A stretch of DNA of 64,000 nt from Zantedeschia hybrid cultivar (Eukaryota > Streptophyta > Magnoliopsida > Alismatales > Araceae): the NCBI GenBank assembly GCA_030544215.1, contig JARZZO010000002.1:28829395-28893394 (forward strand), written 5' to 3'. This document shows positions 22,601-32,127 of the stretch, piece by piece. Under the pieces are notes generated by a model. The model saw only the letters and a list, made by a program, of their open reading frames with translations, was not told the DNA's origin and did not search any database. Position numbers and translations under genes: made by a program. Positions within the stretch are counted from its first letter, which is position 1, and every line of letters begins with the position of its first letter.

Positions 22601-23534
22601 TCTCATAGCCAGCAGTGTTATCGATGAGTACATCAATATGAGGCAATGGAAAATCGTCTTTAGGACACGCCCGGTTCAGATCACGGAAGTCAATGCAAAT
22701 CCTGACCTTCCCGTCTTTCTTCATAACCGGGACTATGTTAGCCACCCATTGTGGATAGAGGACAACTCTAATAAATTTGGCTTTATGCAGTTTATCGACC
22801 TCTTCCTTCATCTTTAAAGCCATTTGTGGGTGGAATCGCCTTAATTTCTGCTTGACAGGGCTAGCTCCTTCCTTTAATGTCAATTTGTGTTCAACTAAAA
22901 ATGAGTCTAACCCCGGCATATCCTTTAATACTTGTACCATTGCTTTTTCATCCTCTGAAGAAAGATTTTTACTGACGAGGACAACCTTAGGTTCGTCTTC
23001 AGTCCCTAAATTAATTTCTTTGGTGGGCTCTTCTACGGCAGCTGAGGGTTCATCAAATCTCTTCACTCCACTGGCATATGCCTCAGCCGCGTCCTCGTCA
23101 GCTTCCTCTTCAACAATGGGGTCCTTTTCATGTACTAATTCATATACCCCGTACCCATCATTGACTAACTCATCGTCCATGCAATCTTCTGGCATATGAA
23201 TTGGATTTTCTAAAAACTGAGGGATTAGAGAACAAGAAGAGCACTTATCAGCTAAGTCCTGGAGGTATCTATCTGGAATTTGCCTACCCTTAGGCTTCCT
23301 AGACTTACTAACCTGACTAGACTGTCTAACTTCACTAAACTCACTATCATAGCCTAACGAAGACGAAGCAGGATGAAAATCCTGGGATACAAGTGGAAAT
23401 ACAAGAGAATCCTCCCGAGGGGAGGGGCAGAGTAAATCTAAGAGAGAATCTTGACCGAAGGACCCGCACGGCGGGGTGCAATCGGACAAGTAAAATGTTT
23501 CCTTAATGAGGATTTGGGAAGAATTTGTTGCCAA
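19692..23534 (-). CDS. pol: Tat1 pol: reverse transcriptase, RNase H, second RNase H and integrase
   Basis: One open frame of 1280 codons. Reverse transcriptase spans about residues 250-430, with KVRICIDFRDLN, the MPFGLKNA box and catalytic YVDD at about 379-382. The first RNase H follows (about 490-610, LILYISVLDDAVGAVL). A second, archaeal-type RNase H lies at about 670-800 (WTLHFDGALNSHGKGIGIVL, then NNIAEYEALL and GDSQLI), the mark of the Tat/Ogre branch. Integrase has a zinc-binding HHCC part (HSGVCGGH, CAKCQLH). Its catalytic acids are seen as DIIGP (about 996), TDNGSQF (about 1059) and GQAEATN (about 1095), with 35 residues between the last two. No stop or missing catalytic residue is visible, so the enzymes could be functional. 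The N-terminal 200 residues are acidic and have no domain I recognise. The frame differs from gag-protease, so expression needs splicing or frameshifting. Confidence 0.95.
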   Translation of the reverse strand: MATNSSQILIKETFYLSDCTPPCGSFGQDSLLDLLCPSPREDSLVFPLVSQDFHPASSSLGYDSEFSEVRQSSQVSKSRKPKGRQIPDRYLQDLADKCSSCSLIPQFLENPIHMPEDCMDDELVNDGYGVYELVHEKDPIVEEEADEDAAEAYASGVKRFDEPSAAVEEPTKEINLGTEDEPKVVLVSKNLSSEDEKAMVQVLKDMPGLDSFLVEHKLTLKEGASPVKQKLRRFHPQMALKMKEEVDKLHKAKFIRVVLYPQWVANIVPVMKKDGKVRICIDFRDLNRACPKDDFPLPHIDVLIDNTAGYETLSFMDGFSGYNQIKLAEEDQEKTSFTTPWGTYCYVVMPFGLKNARTTYQRAMMAIFHDMMHIDLEVYVDDLLVKSKTKAEHAKVLARVLERSREYQLKMNPKKCVFGVSSGKLLGFIVSKRGIEIDPNKTKAIREMPHPKNLKELRGLIGRLQFIRRFVSQHSQRCKPFYELTKPGVKFVWDDKCQEAFDGLKNYLASPHVLRPPSPGKPLILYISVLDDAVGAVLAQEDEEGKERAAYYLSKLLNPAEQRYTAMEKTCVALVWVVQKLKHYFLAHEVHLIARMNPIKFLLEKSILTDRLTRWQSFLSQFDITYIQQKAIKGYAIAEHLAYHPLPRFDPVRSEFPDEELMSVNQIRDDMWTLHFDGALNSHGKGIGIVLLSPEGITIPQAFQLDFPVTNNIAEYEALLVGLEAAHFHGATKLRIVGDSQLILRQVLTKYRTLDPKLKPYQELTSAYSKLFTKLIFVHVPRNQNILADALASLASSLNFPISKQSESIIVHRRLSPAVKDPSFLRTKEKLLKKVRDGDIIEKREIMLMELLEEMDDEQKPWYYEIAKYCEDQSYPEEATTEEKRAIRRVAQRYTIVGGALYKRGFNGVLLRCLDEDELWKVMEGAHSGVCGGHVNGQMLAKKILRQGFYWPTMEEDCVGFVRRCAKCQLHADKIHSPASSLHPVSSPWPFSMWAFDIIGPLGNPDSGIKQKSFILTATEYFTKWEEAEAYVEIKASTVWKFIMKNIITRFGIPSTIVTDNGSQFVSQELKDLCNRYKIVLHHSSPYYPQGNGQAEATNKTLIKIIKKTCKSNKFADWPEKLVEALWAYRTSICTPTGQTPYSLTFGMEAVVPYEILIPSLRVQLNKEFSIDEHRSALLAQLELLDEKRWSATNHAKVYQNRLARFYQKKVIERKFKVGEMVVKRIFIKHSGPRSKLQPNWEGPYVVSHAFPGNAYRLVNAEGEELKHLWNCLHLKKYYP

Positions 23535-24093
23535 ATTGGCGTTTTTTTTTGGACAATGAAAGAATTAAACGTAAAGCAGGAATGAATAAAAATGGGAGGA
23601 GAATCAGACGGAGGAAGTGGCACCAAGGCCAGAGGATTAGGGGGATCATATAGTAATATGTCCCAAATCAAATTATACAACCTCTCTAGATCGAGAGGAG
23701 GTTGTGGTATAATGTCCCGAGGGGACAGAGTAATCATGACGGGCGGAGCCCGTGGAATATCTTCAATTATGACCCGCGACCAAGTCAGGGTCAAGAGTAG
23801 TGTACGAAATAAAGTATGGAGCATGAAGACATGTGAAGGATATGTCCCCCTCTAGAGCAGATCTGTTGTGTAACCAGCTTGATATGGGTCATCTGGCTCT
23901 CCTTCGTCAGTTTCTTCGGACAGCAGTATCCGCTTGTCAAATATGGCACCAGGGCTTTCAATCAGTTCATCAATCTGCGGCGGCCACTTAGGTTCTGCAG
24001 GATCCAGGAATAATCTGTTCAGTGCAATATAGAGGTCCCTCAGATCGAACCACCTGTACCATTCACATTCAGGATCATGAAATTTCCTCCTTT
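23535..24093 (-). other. Tat1 protease-to-pol junction, possible intron region
   Basis: Gag-protease and pol are in different frames and about 560 bases apart. A third frame (minus strand 24166-23852, about 104 codons starting MDPVYARHCSELLTYQSLEA) is open across part of the gap and has protein-like composition. Ogre elements are known to splice out an intron between protease and reverse transcriptase, so this gap may be the same arrangement. I did not find a convincing donor-acceptor pair by eye. Confidence 0.4.
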
Positions 24094-25800
24094 TCATAGG
24101 CCGCAGAGCCTCCAAGGATTGGTACGTAAGCAATTCGGAGCAATGTCTGGCGTACACAGGGTCCATGTTAGGGGATCTCGGCCTTCTTTGGGTGGTGTGG
24201 ACATTGCCTCCCAGATTTTCGGACCTTCTTTGATCTCTGCTTTCTGAACTGGATCTTGTTTCAGTTTTATTGGCCTATAGCCCAGACCACTTCCAGGTGC
24301 CGCTCGATGATTTCTGACAGGAGTGGTCCTGCCTTGCAACTGTGTGCCCAGACCTTTCCCAGGCTCGTAGCCGTTCTTCATCATGATCCTCCATCCTGGG
24401 GTACTCATGCACTTCCCCCTCTTGATAGCATCTAATGGGTATGGAGAAATAGTGGCGGCTTTCAGAGGATCAGCCACTGGACGGTAGACCTGTAATACCG
24501 ACAGAAAAGGTTGCCGGCCAGGTAAAACAGCAGATTTAATGTTCAAGGTATGAGCAGCAACAAGGATCGGCATGCTCGTTACTTTAATTATTCGTCCTTT
24601 GTAAGGAAATTTGAGGCATTGATGATTCGTAGAGGGAATCGCCTCAAGAGTTTTAATATAAGGACGACCTAAAATGGCATTTATGGAAGGGTCGATTTCC
24701 AGGATGTGAAATTCGACATCTGCATGACCTACGGGGCCCAGCTCCACCTTTAAATAGACCATTCCCAGAGGGGAACGGGTAGAATTGTCATATGCTGTGA
24801 CTGAGATGGGGCTGGGCAGCCATTTTTCTTTGGGCACACCGCACAGCTCCAGGGTCTTCGGAGGTAAAACATTGATCGAAGCCCCTGTGTCGACCAGGCA
24901 TGCATCCACGGCCTTCTTACAGATGTTGACCGTGATACTCAGAGCCATGCTTCTGGCTGCTGGCGGTGCTAGTTCCGATGTGTGAAATGTTATGGAGGGC
25001 TGATCCCCCTGAGGAACTAGTAGTGCTGCAATCTTCTCTACCGGCACGTCCTCGTTGACCATCACCTTCTGCAGATATTCCATTAAAGCTTCTTGGTGAC
25101 TCTTGGAACTTTTGATCAGTTCGAGTATAGTGATCCGTGCCGGTGTCCGATCCAGGTGTTTCAACAGGTCGTATTGAGTGCCTGGTGCACTCTCTTCATT
25201 ATGGGCTTCCTCAGTCGGCTGTGATGGGCCGTCTCTGACTGTGGACTGAGGGAAGACCTTGTTGAAAATCCTGCCACTCCGGAGCGCGTGTTCCTCAACC
25301 GTGGATGATCCGGGTGACACCTTAAGTACCGCAGAGTTGGATGGTGCGGATGGCGTAGAGGGTTGGTAGGTAGGTGATGGCGCGGTGCTGATTAGAGGCC
25401 TAGATGGTTGGATGGTGGATGGGTAAGCGGTTGGTGAAGTGGGGAATGGTACGCGTAATAGCGGTCTAGATGGTAAGGGGGGATCTGGATAGGTGGTGGT
25501 GGTAGCGGGTGAAGTAGGAAATGGTATGCGTAATAGCGGCCTAGATGGTAGGAGGGGCGCGTTATTGGTTTGCGGGGGGTTATATGATGGAGGCGTAGTG
25601 GTGCGGGGTGTAATGGGTCTAAGGAAGGTGGGTAGTGGTAATGGGTTATTGGGTGCGGGCGAGTGATATGTGGGTGTGGGTATAGGGGTGATGGTAACGG
25701 GTTGTGGCCTTGGTATGTGGATGGTGCGGCGTGGTGGTCGCTCTGCGGTACTTTGAACGTGACCCGTTGAACAAAGAGAGGAAGAGTCATCTACTCTCCA
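24094..25800 (-). CDS. pro: Tat1 aspartic protease with G-patch domain (C-terminal part of gag-pro)
   Basis: This frame continues gag after the TAG at 25801-25803. A Pro/Thr/Ser-rich linker (about 25800-25330) leads to a part shared with plant gag-pro proteins (YDLLKHLDRTPARITILELI). The retropepsin follows: catalytic LVDTGASINVLPPKTL at about 24890, ILEIDPSINAILGRP at about 24670-24710 and FPYKGRI. A G-patch (GWRIMMKNGYEPGKGLG, about 24340-24390) follows. G-patch domains bind RNA or helicases and sit after the protease in several retroelements. The frame ends in a short out-of-frame tail at 24094. Confidence 0.88.
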   Translation of the reverse strand, partial: WRVDDSSSLCSTGHVQSTAERPPRRTIHIPRPQPVTITPIPTPTYHSPAPNNPLPLPTFLRPITPRTTTPPSYNPPQTNNAPLLPSRPLLRIPFPTSPATTTTYPDPPLPSRPLLRVPFPTSPTAYPSTIQPSRPLISTAPSPTYQPSTPSAPSNSAVLKVSPGSSTVEEHALRSGRIFNKVFPQSTVRDGPSQPTEEAHNEESAPGTQYDLLKHLDRTPARITILELIKSSKSHQEALMEYLQKVMVNEDVPVEKIAALLVPQGDQPSITFHTSELAPPAARSMALSITVNICKKAVDACLVDTGASINVLPPKTLELCGVPKEKWLPSPISVTAYDNSTRSPLGMVYLKVELGPVGHADVEFHILEIDPSINAILGRPYIKTLEAIPSTNHQCLKFPYKGRIIKVTSMPILVAAHTLNIKSAVLPGRQPFLSVLQVYRPVADPLKAATISPYPLDAIKRGKCMSTPGWRIMMKNGYEPGKGLGTQLQGRTTPVRNHRAAPGSGLGYRPIKLKQDPVQKAEIKEGPKIWEAMSTPPKEGRDPLTWTLCTPDIAPNCLRTNPWRLCGL

Positions 25801-27981
25801 CTACTGCCCACGACCAGCCTCAGACTGGCTGTTCGTCAAAATGGGAGCAACCTGGTTTTGGTTCTGGTGCTCCGGGAGTGGATTCTGCACTATACCCATG
25901 TTGGGTGGTGCTGCTGCTTGTGCCGGTGGTCTTGCTTGCTGCTGCTGCTGCTGCGGTCTCCTCGCCTTCAGGGCTGTTATGTACTTTTTCATCTCCTCCC
26001 AATCTATGCCGCCCTGCTCATTGAGATCATGAATATAATCTCTAAACTGGAAGCAGGTGTCAATGGTATGCCCAGGTTGCCTGTGGAAATAGCAATACCT
26101 GGACGTATCGGCATTCTGAGGCCAGACGGCCTTTTCTCTTTGCAAGACTAAGGCATTAGCTGCCATTAAAGCGCTGAAGATATCCGCCAAGGATTCTGGG
26201 AGGGCCGGGTATTCTGCCCTTTTCGGGCCTGGAGGTCTCCTCTGTTGGTTATAGTCACCAGGAGGAGGGACATTGTGGTACGCCGGCGGTGCGCGCGGCT
26301 GGTACTGTGGCTGTTGCTGCTGATACTGCTGCTGAGGGGGCTGCTGATACTGCTGCTGCCGTTGCGGCTGTTGTTGTAGCTGTTGCTGGTTTTGATTCGG
26401 CTGCTGGGGCCGCTGGTACTGCTGTTGGTAATGGGGGTTCTGCTGCTGCCTATACCCTTGTTGGCTCGGCTGTGGTGGCCTCTGGTACTACTGCTGGTTC
26501 CTCACAAACTTGGGCGAATTATTGTTCATGGTACTGACTTGCTCGTGAGAGAGCGTGCCCTCAGTAGTTGGACCTGTGCTAGGAGAATTCGGCATGGCAG
26601 GCTTCCGAGGTGGAGGCCTGCTAGGTCTGTGAGGATCAAAGACGCTAGAGAACGTAGCGTCTTTGAAGGCATTCTGGCAGTACCGTGCTCTTTCATAGAG
26701 CTCTGCCATATTAGTCAAATTGTTCAAGGAGAGGACTAGCTTGAACTGGGGAGTGGCGTTAGAAATTAGCATCTTCACTTGTTCAGATTCAGACAAGTGA
26801 TCTTTCACCTTTTCAGCCAGGCCCCGCCACCTGTCAGCAAAACTGACAAACTCCTCATCCGGTTTCATTTTTTCTGCAATGAGGTCCGTGATAGACAAGG
26901 AGGGTGCAACTCTGTCCTGGTATCGTTGGATAAATTTGCGTGAAACGATACCGTAATCCTCTACTTCGGAGGGTTCCAAAGAAAAGAACCACTCGAGGGC
27001 TGGTCCCTCTAGGGATCTCCTGAACAAGAAAGCCAATGACCTCTTATCATTCTGCCAGAAAGAGGATTCGTACATGAACTCCTTCAGATGCGTGAAGGGG
27101 TTACCAGTACCGTTATACTTTCGATACACTGGCATTTCAGAGGGTGGCAGATGGAATACTGGCAGGCTCGGTAAATTGATTTCTGGCACAGCTTTAACCC
27201 CCATCATCTTCTGGAGGTTGTTGAACTGCTCATCCATGCGCTCCATCTTGGCCAGCAACGTTTGCGTGGTCAGATCTGCCTGGGGAGGAGGAGGAGGAGG
27301 AAGTACTTGATAGGCCTGCTGCCTAGAGTACGTTGGACAAGGAGGATAATAAGGATGAGGTCCGGCAGAGCTTCCGCCATGCCCGAGGGCATTTTGATAA
27401 ATAGGCGTTTGCGGTCTAGCCGGTTGCCTAGATGACGAAAGTTGTGGCCCAGTTGGCCGAGAAGTAATGTGAAGGCCTTCCATGGCCTGATGGATATAAG
27501 GAGGAGGAGGAGGAGGTTGTTGAGTAACAACGGGGGGAGCCACAGGGTTCGGCTCAGCAGGCTGCATGGGTGCCTTCCCCTTCAAAATAGACTGGATCGC
27601 CTCGAACTGCTGAGGGTCCAGTCGGGAGGCAAGAACTCCCAGGGCATTGACAAGATCCATAGGATCGGAGGATGAGGGATCATGCTGATTCATGTCCCCC
27701 TCTAGATCAGGATTAGGGATCGCATATTCATGCGGAGGAAGATCATGATATTGATCGTGCGGATGAAAAAGAGGAGTTCGGACATTCCCGTCATGTCGAA
27801 CTGGAATGGGGACAGAATTACGAGAGGCATCAGCATCTCTCCCGTTCTCATAATTGAAGTCTGAATCGCGAGGGGCATTAGCATCTCCCTCGTAGTTGAT
27901 GATGGCGTCTTGGGCCATACTCAAGTCTCTGCCTGATCGCAGCAACATGATATTAGATTCCCTTTTCAAAGATTTAATCAA
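25801..27981 (-). CDS. gag: Tat1 gag, interrupted by two TAG codons
   Basis: The minus-strand frame starts with ATG at 27981. The gag core (YRKYNGTGNPFTHLKEFMY, then EGPALEWFFSL and MKPDEEFVSFADRWRGLA) lies at about 26700-27140. A Gln/Pro-rich stretch with many CAG codons follows (26240-26490), then a zinc-finger-like CYFHRQPGHTIDTC (about 26080-26120). Frame is kept into the protease. It is broken by TAG at 26488-26490 inside the CAG run (a CAG-to-TAG change would explain it) and TAG at 25801-25803. Such stops could be decay or read-through sites; read-through is speculative. The Met at residue 12 (MLLRSGRD) is another possible start. Confidence 0.88.
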
Positions 27982-29092
27982 ATAAGTTGTACAGAGATTA
28001 ATGAAACAAGTGGATGCTTAACGTGATTTTAGGATTCCTTGTTGAATTATTTGAATTGGATTAAACCACAATTTCGCTCAGGGAAGGATCCTAGTTTCAG
28101 TTCAGTTTCCACCGTTATTCTCTAGGATTCTCTCTTACAACGCTCTCGGAATCTAGCCGGGACTTCAATTGGTACAACCAGCCCGATGATCAAGGAGGAA
28201 TACCTTGATTTTGGGGACTTATGGAGGTCTCAACGTCAACTTCTCTAGTCTGATCAAGGGACCAACCCAATCAGAGAGAGTTGCTGACGTCGAGTAATGT
28301 GTTCCTAAGAAGAGGAGGGTTTTCGCCTCAATGCGTATGCCCTGCGACCCGGATGGCCTCTAATGCTTAATAAAATAATGGGTAGCTAGCACTCAACCAC
28401 AGAAATCTGGAAACTGAGAAATAATTAAGAAACTGTCTGAATCGCGTCGAGTATGGTCGACGCTATTCAAAACAGAGCTTAATTCTTTTGCAGAAACAGA
28501 TGCAAACAGCAGAGAAAGCCTGGAAAATAACTAAAAACTGTCTGAATCGCGTCGATGGTGGTCGACGCTATTCAACACAGAACTTAATTATTTCGCAGAA
28601 ACAGATGCAAACAGCAGAGAAAGCGTGGAGGCTAAAAGGCGTCTAGGTGTGCTGACGCGGTTTTGAAACGCGTCAACGTTATTGGACGCTTTTTAGTTCG
28701 CAGAAACAGATTTCCAGAAGGATTTTCTGGGTCGAATCCTCCTCAAACAGGGTAAAATGCAGTAAACAATCGACTCATGTAAAGATTTTTATTTGCAGAT
28801 TTTAAACATGATGATTTACTAACTAAACAACTAGGAAATCACTCAATCACACATCATTTTATCACAAAAACAGCTTTTTTTTTTTGAACTAATCAAGGGG
28901 AGGGCAAGATCTTGCCACTGGGGTGTGCACGTGGTGCACGAGGGAAATTAATTAAACTAAACACTCACCAATTGGTGAGGACGTGCCGAAAGACACAAAT
29001 GGTGCACCGTGGGTGCCCGATATGATGATAGCAAGAACAAAAGGAAACTAAAAGATGGCGAGACCAAGTCCCACCGTAATTGCCAAAAAAGC
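27982..29092 (-). other. Tat1 untranslated leader with four palindromes and primer binding site
   Basis: Between the 5' LTR and gag. GACGC palindromes start at about 28438, 28543, 28633 and 28664, all with 10-base spacers; the last two overlap by one base. The first two sit in a 105-base imperfect tandem repeat (CTGTCTGAATCGCGTCGA at 28433 and 28538). The primer binding site follows the LTR after a short A/T spacer: TGGCAATTACGGTGGGAC on the minus strand, about 29068-29085. It is nearly the same as the site of Tat2 at 39409. Confidence 0.75.
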
Positions 29093-30416
29093 TGTAGGTG
29101 CTGAAAATGCTCGTGTGATTAATGTGAAAAAACTATGTTGTTTAGTGTAAACTAACCTATTAAAACAGCAACTAAAGTGCAGTGATCGCCAGAAACTTTT
29201 AACTAAAAAGTTTCAAAAGAGATTTGATCGCCTACCTGTTTGAACGCGGAAGATTGAGTTCTTGGTTCCCCTCCTTCAGCCGACTGAAGAAAGAGAGCCC
29301 TTTCTTTGTTCTTTTTGTTCTTGCTGTTGAGGTTGAGGATCGTCCAGAAGTTCTCCTGGCTTTGTGCTTGATTTCCCCCTTTTGATCTCTTGTTGAGGTT
29401 GTTGAGTGCAGCAGAGACAAAGACACAGAAAAATGGAAATGAAGAAACACTGATGAGAATTTAAATAGAAATAATATCAAAACTAATCATGATGTTAAAC
29501 ATGCTTAAATAGCAACTCACTTGTTTAGATGGCTTTGAAACCCCTTTAAAACAAATGGGTTTTGGAAGATTGATGCTGTGGTGTGTGTTGCATGAAGTGA
29601 ATATGAGAATGAAACTAATGAATATGTGAAATGAAATTCAAAAATGAAACACTTATGCCCAGTTGGAGCCTTGAAGGGATGAAGATCTGGAAAGGGGACG
29701 CCGACTTCTGGAAATGGCAGCGCTCCGGCGTTCCGACGTGGTTGCTTCGATCTCCAAATCACTATAACGCTATGGCTCGATTCAATTCTCTCTTCTTCTT
29801 TTTTAACTCTTGAGATGCAAGGTATTTATAGGCATTTTCTGCGTTCGCGATTAACATAGAAAAATCTAGGATTTATCTACTTTAACCGACAGATAATTAC
29901 TGATTAATTCATCTTTATCTGTAATTATCTAAAACGCGTCCACCATGGCTGACGCCTTTCAGATTTAATTAAGATAAGGATAAATATCCGGGAAAACTTA
30001 TCTTTATCTTTATTAGCTAAAACGCGTCTACGTGGGTAGACGTCTTTTACCCTAATTAAGATAAGGATAAACATCCGGAAGAGAAGTTAAAATAGCTTAG
30101 GAAACCTAAAACGCGTCGACCTCTACAGACGCCTTTTATCTAATAAATCAATTAATTAAAATTCAAATTTAAACGGTAAAATAGGAATAAACTCTAAATA
30201 GCGTCCACATGGGTCGACGCATTTTAGGCTTCTTCATATTTTAATTGAAATTTGATCTGAAATCAATTCAATTGATTAACTTAAAACATGTCTGTTAAAC
30301 CCGACACTCAAAAACATCAATAAAAATTAATCAATGATTAATTTTCAGACCATTCTGAGGCATTGTTATATGATATGAAATTTACTCAAAATGACGTCAA
30401 AATTAGCGTGTCTACA
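29093..30416 (-). repeat. Tat1 5' LTR, with four spaced palindromes
   Basis: 1324 bp, the same length as the 3' LTR. Palindromes start at about 29930, 30018, 30107 and 30195, at a constant offset of 18513 from those in the 3' LTR. It contains the Tat1 promoter. On the minus strand the LTR begins TGTAGACACGCTAATTTTG. Confidence 0.95.
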
Positions 30417-32127
30417 TAGTGTGCAGCTATGGCGAGTAGAACTCTGATCGACTTTATTATGGCAACTAGTAAGAAAGTCTCGTCATAGTCAATTCCTTGC
30501 CTTTGACGATATCCCTTTGCCACCAACCTTGCCTTATAAGTATCAATTCGTCCATCAGCACCGATCTTTCTTTTAAAGATCCACTTGCATCCGATGGGTA
30601 CGATACCCTCGGACAAGTCCTCCAAGTTCCAAACTTGGTTGGTGTACATGGACTGGATCTCTGAGTTCATAACTTCTCGCCATTTCTTGGCTTCTTGGCC
30701 TTCTATGGCCTCGTGGTAGGATTTAGGATCATCATCCTCATTATATTCTACCTTAGACTCTCCTTCAGCGATATGTCCCACATATCGTTCGGGCAGTCTA
30801 GGTACTCTACCAGATCTATGAGGCTCATCTTTATGTATCTAAACAGATTTAAGAACTGATATCTCATTTGATGATAATGCAGCTGTTTGGAGATCTGGAA
30901 CCTCTTCCAGTACTATTTTACTCCCACTGTCCTCCTGGAGAAGGTATTCCTCTTCCAGGAAGACAGCTTTCCTCGCGACAAACACCTTTGTTCACCAGGA
31001 TGGAATAAATAGTATCCAAAGGTTTCCTTTGGATATCCCACAAACCTGCATTTATTAGTTCGTGATTCCAGCTTGTCTGGATCATGCCTCTTTACATGAG
31101 CAGGACAACCCCAGACTTTAACATGTTTAAATTCTGGTTTCCTGCCTTTCCATATCTCATATGGAGTAGAGGCCACAGACTTGTTGGGTACTCTGTTCAG
31201 TAGGTATGTTGCTAACTCAAGAGCATACCCCTAGAGGGACACTGGTAATTTCGAAAAACTCATCATGGATCGCACCATGTCCAACAAGGTATGATTCCTC
31301 CTTTCTGATACACCATTCATCTGTAGTGTATATGGAGGGGTTAATTGAGAAAGGATACCATTATCCTTTAAGAATTGTGTGAAATTAGTACTCAAGTATT
31401 CTCCTCCTAGATCTGATCGAAGAGCTTTAATACTCTTTCCTAACTGCTTCTCTACCTCATTCTTGAACTCCTTGAACTTCTCAAATGCTTCCGACTTGTA
31501 TTTCATTAAGTACACATAGCCGAATCTTGAGAAGTCATCGGAGAACGTGATGAAGTATGAAAAGCCACATTTGGCTTAGGTAGACATTGGACCACATTCA
31601 TCCGAATGTATTAGTTCCAGAATGTCCTTGGCACGTTCTCCATGTCCAGTAAATGGAGATTTTGCCATCTTTACTATAAGGCAGGATTCACATGTCGCAA
31701 ATGATTCATAATCGAATGCAGTTAAGTAACCATGCTTGTGCAACCTTTGCAACCTGCTTTCACCAATATGCCCAAGTCTACAATGCCACATGTAGGCTTG
31801 GTTCACACAATTCTTACTCTTCTTAAGAACATTATCAATTTGAATATTGTAATAAGAAACATCTAAAGGATATAGTCCGTTGACTAAACATGCCAAAGCT
31901 ATTGATTTATTACCATAATAAATCGAATAACTTCTATTCTCAATAGACAACCTATATCCTATCTTGTCCAAACAAGATATTGATATGATGTTCTTTATTA
32001 TGCTAGGAACATAATAACAATCTTCTAAAGATAAGACGTCTCTTAATAGAACCCTGAGGTTTGCTGTCCCTACACCAATTGCCGCAACTTTTGCGTCGTT
32101 TCCTAGCCTCAATTCCACCTCGCTTTT
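30417..32127 (-). pseudogene. pol: Ty1/copia pol fragment: start of reverse transcriptase, integrase and pre-integrase region
   Basis: Read on the minus strand from 32118 down. A gag-pre-integrase region comes first (HCRLGHIGESRLQRLHKHGY, about 31715-31775), then integrase with IHSDECGP (about 31590), LRSDLGGEY (about 31405) and the GVSERRN box (about 31310). ASTPYEIWKGRKPEFKHVKV follows at about 31110-31170. The start of reverse transcriptase is at 30417-30781 (WIFKRKIGADGRIDTYKARL, ending AIAAHY). Stops and frame breaks lie near 31570, 31230 and 30850. The protein resumes exactly at 10579, so Tat1 split this gene. Upstream it is cut by the solo LTR at 32128. Confidence 0.9.

Larger units (their letters stand above)
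10580..30416 (-). mobile_element. Tat1: full-length Ty3/gypsy element of the Tat/Ogre kind with two antisense genes, 19.8 kb
   Basis: Two direct LTRs of 1324 bp each (10580-11903 and 29093-30416) bound a region that reads gag, protease with G-patch, reverse transcriptase, two RNase H domains and integrase on the minus strand. The second, extra RNase H is the hallmark of the Tat/Ogre/Athila branch. Between pol and the 3' LTR lie two intron-containing genes on the opposite strand. LTR ends are TGTAGACAC...CACCTACA read on the minus strand. The LTR pair shows roughly twenty differences by eye (about 98.5 percent identity), so the insertion is fairly young. It sits inside the reverse transcriptase gene of a copia element without any target duplication. 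Confidence 0.95.

Noticed and set aside
20353..23199. Plus-strand frames opposite Tat1 pol
   Set aside because: They are antisense shadows of a conserved coding region, with no domain of their own.
25820..26739. Ala/Val- or Leu-rich plus-strand frames opposite Tat1 gag
   Set aside because: They are shadows of the CAG-rich Gln stretch of gag read from the other strand.
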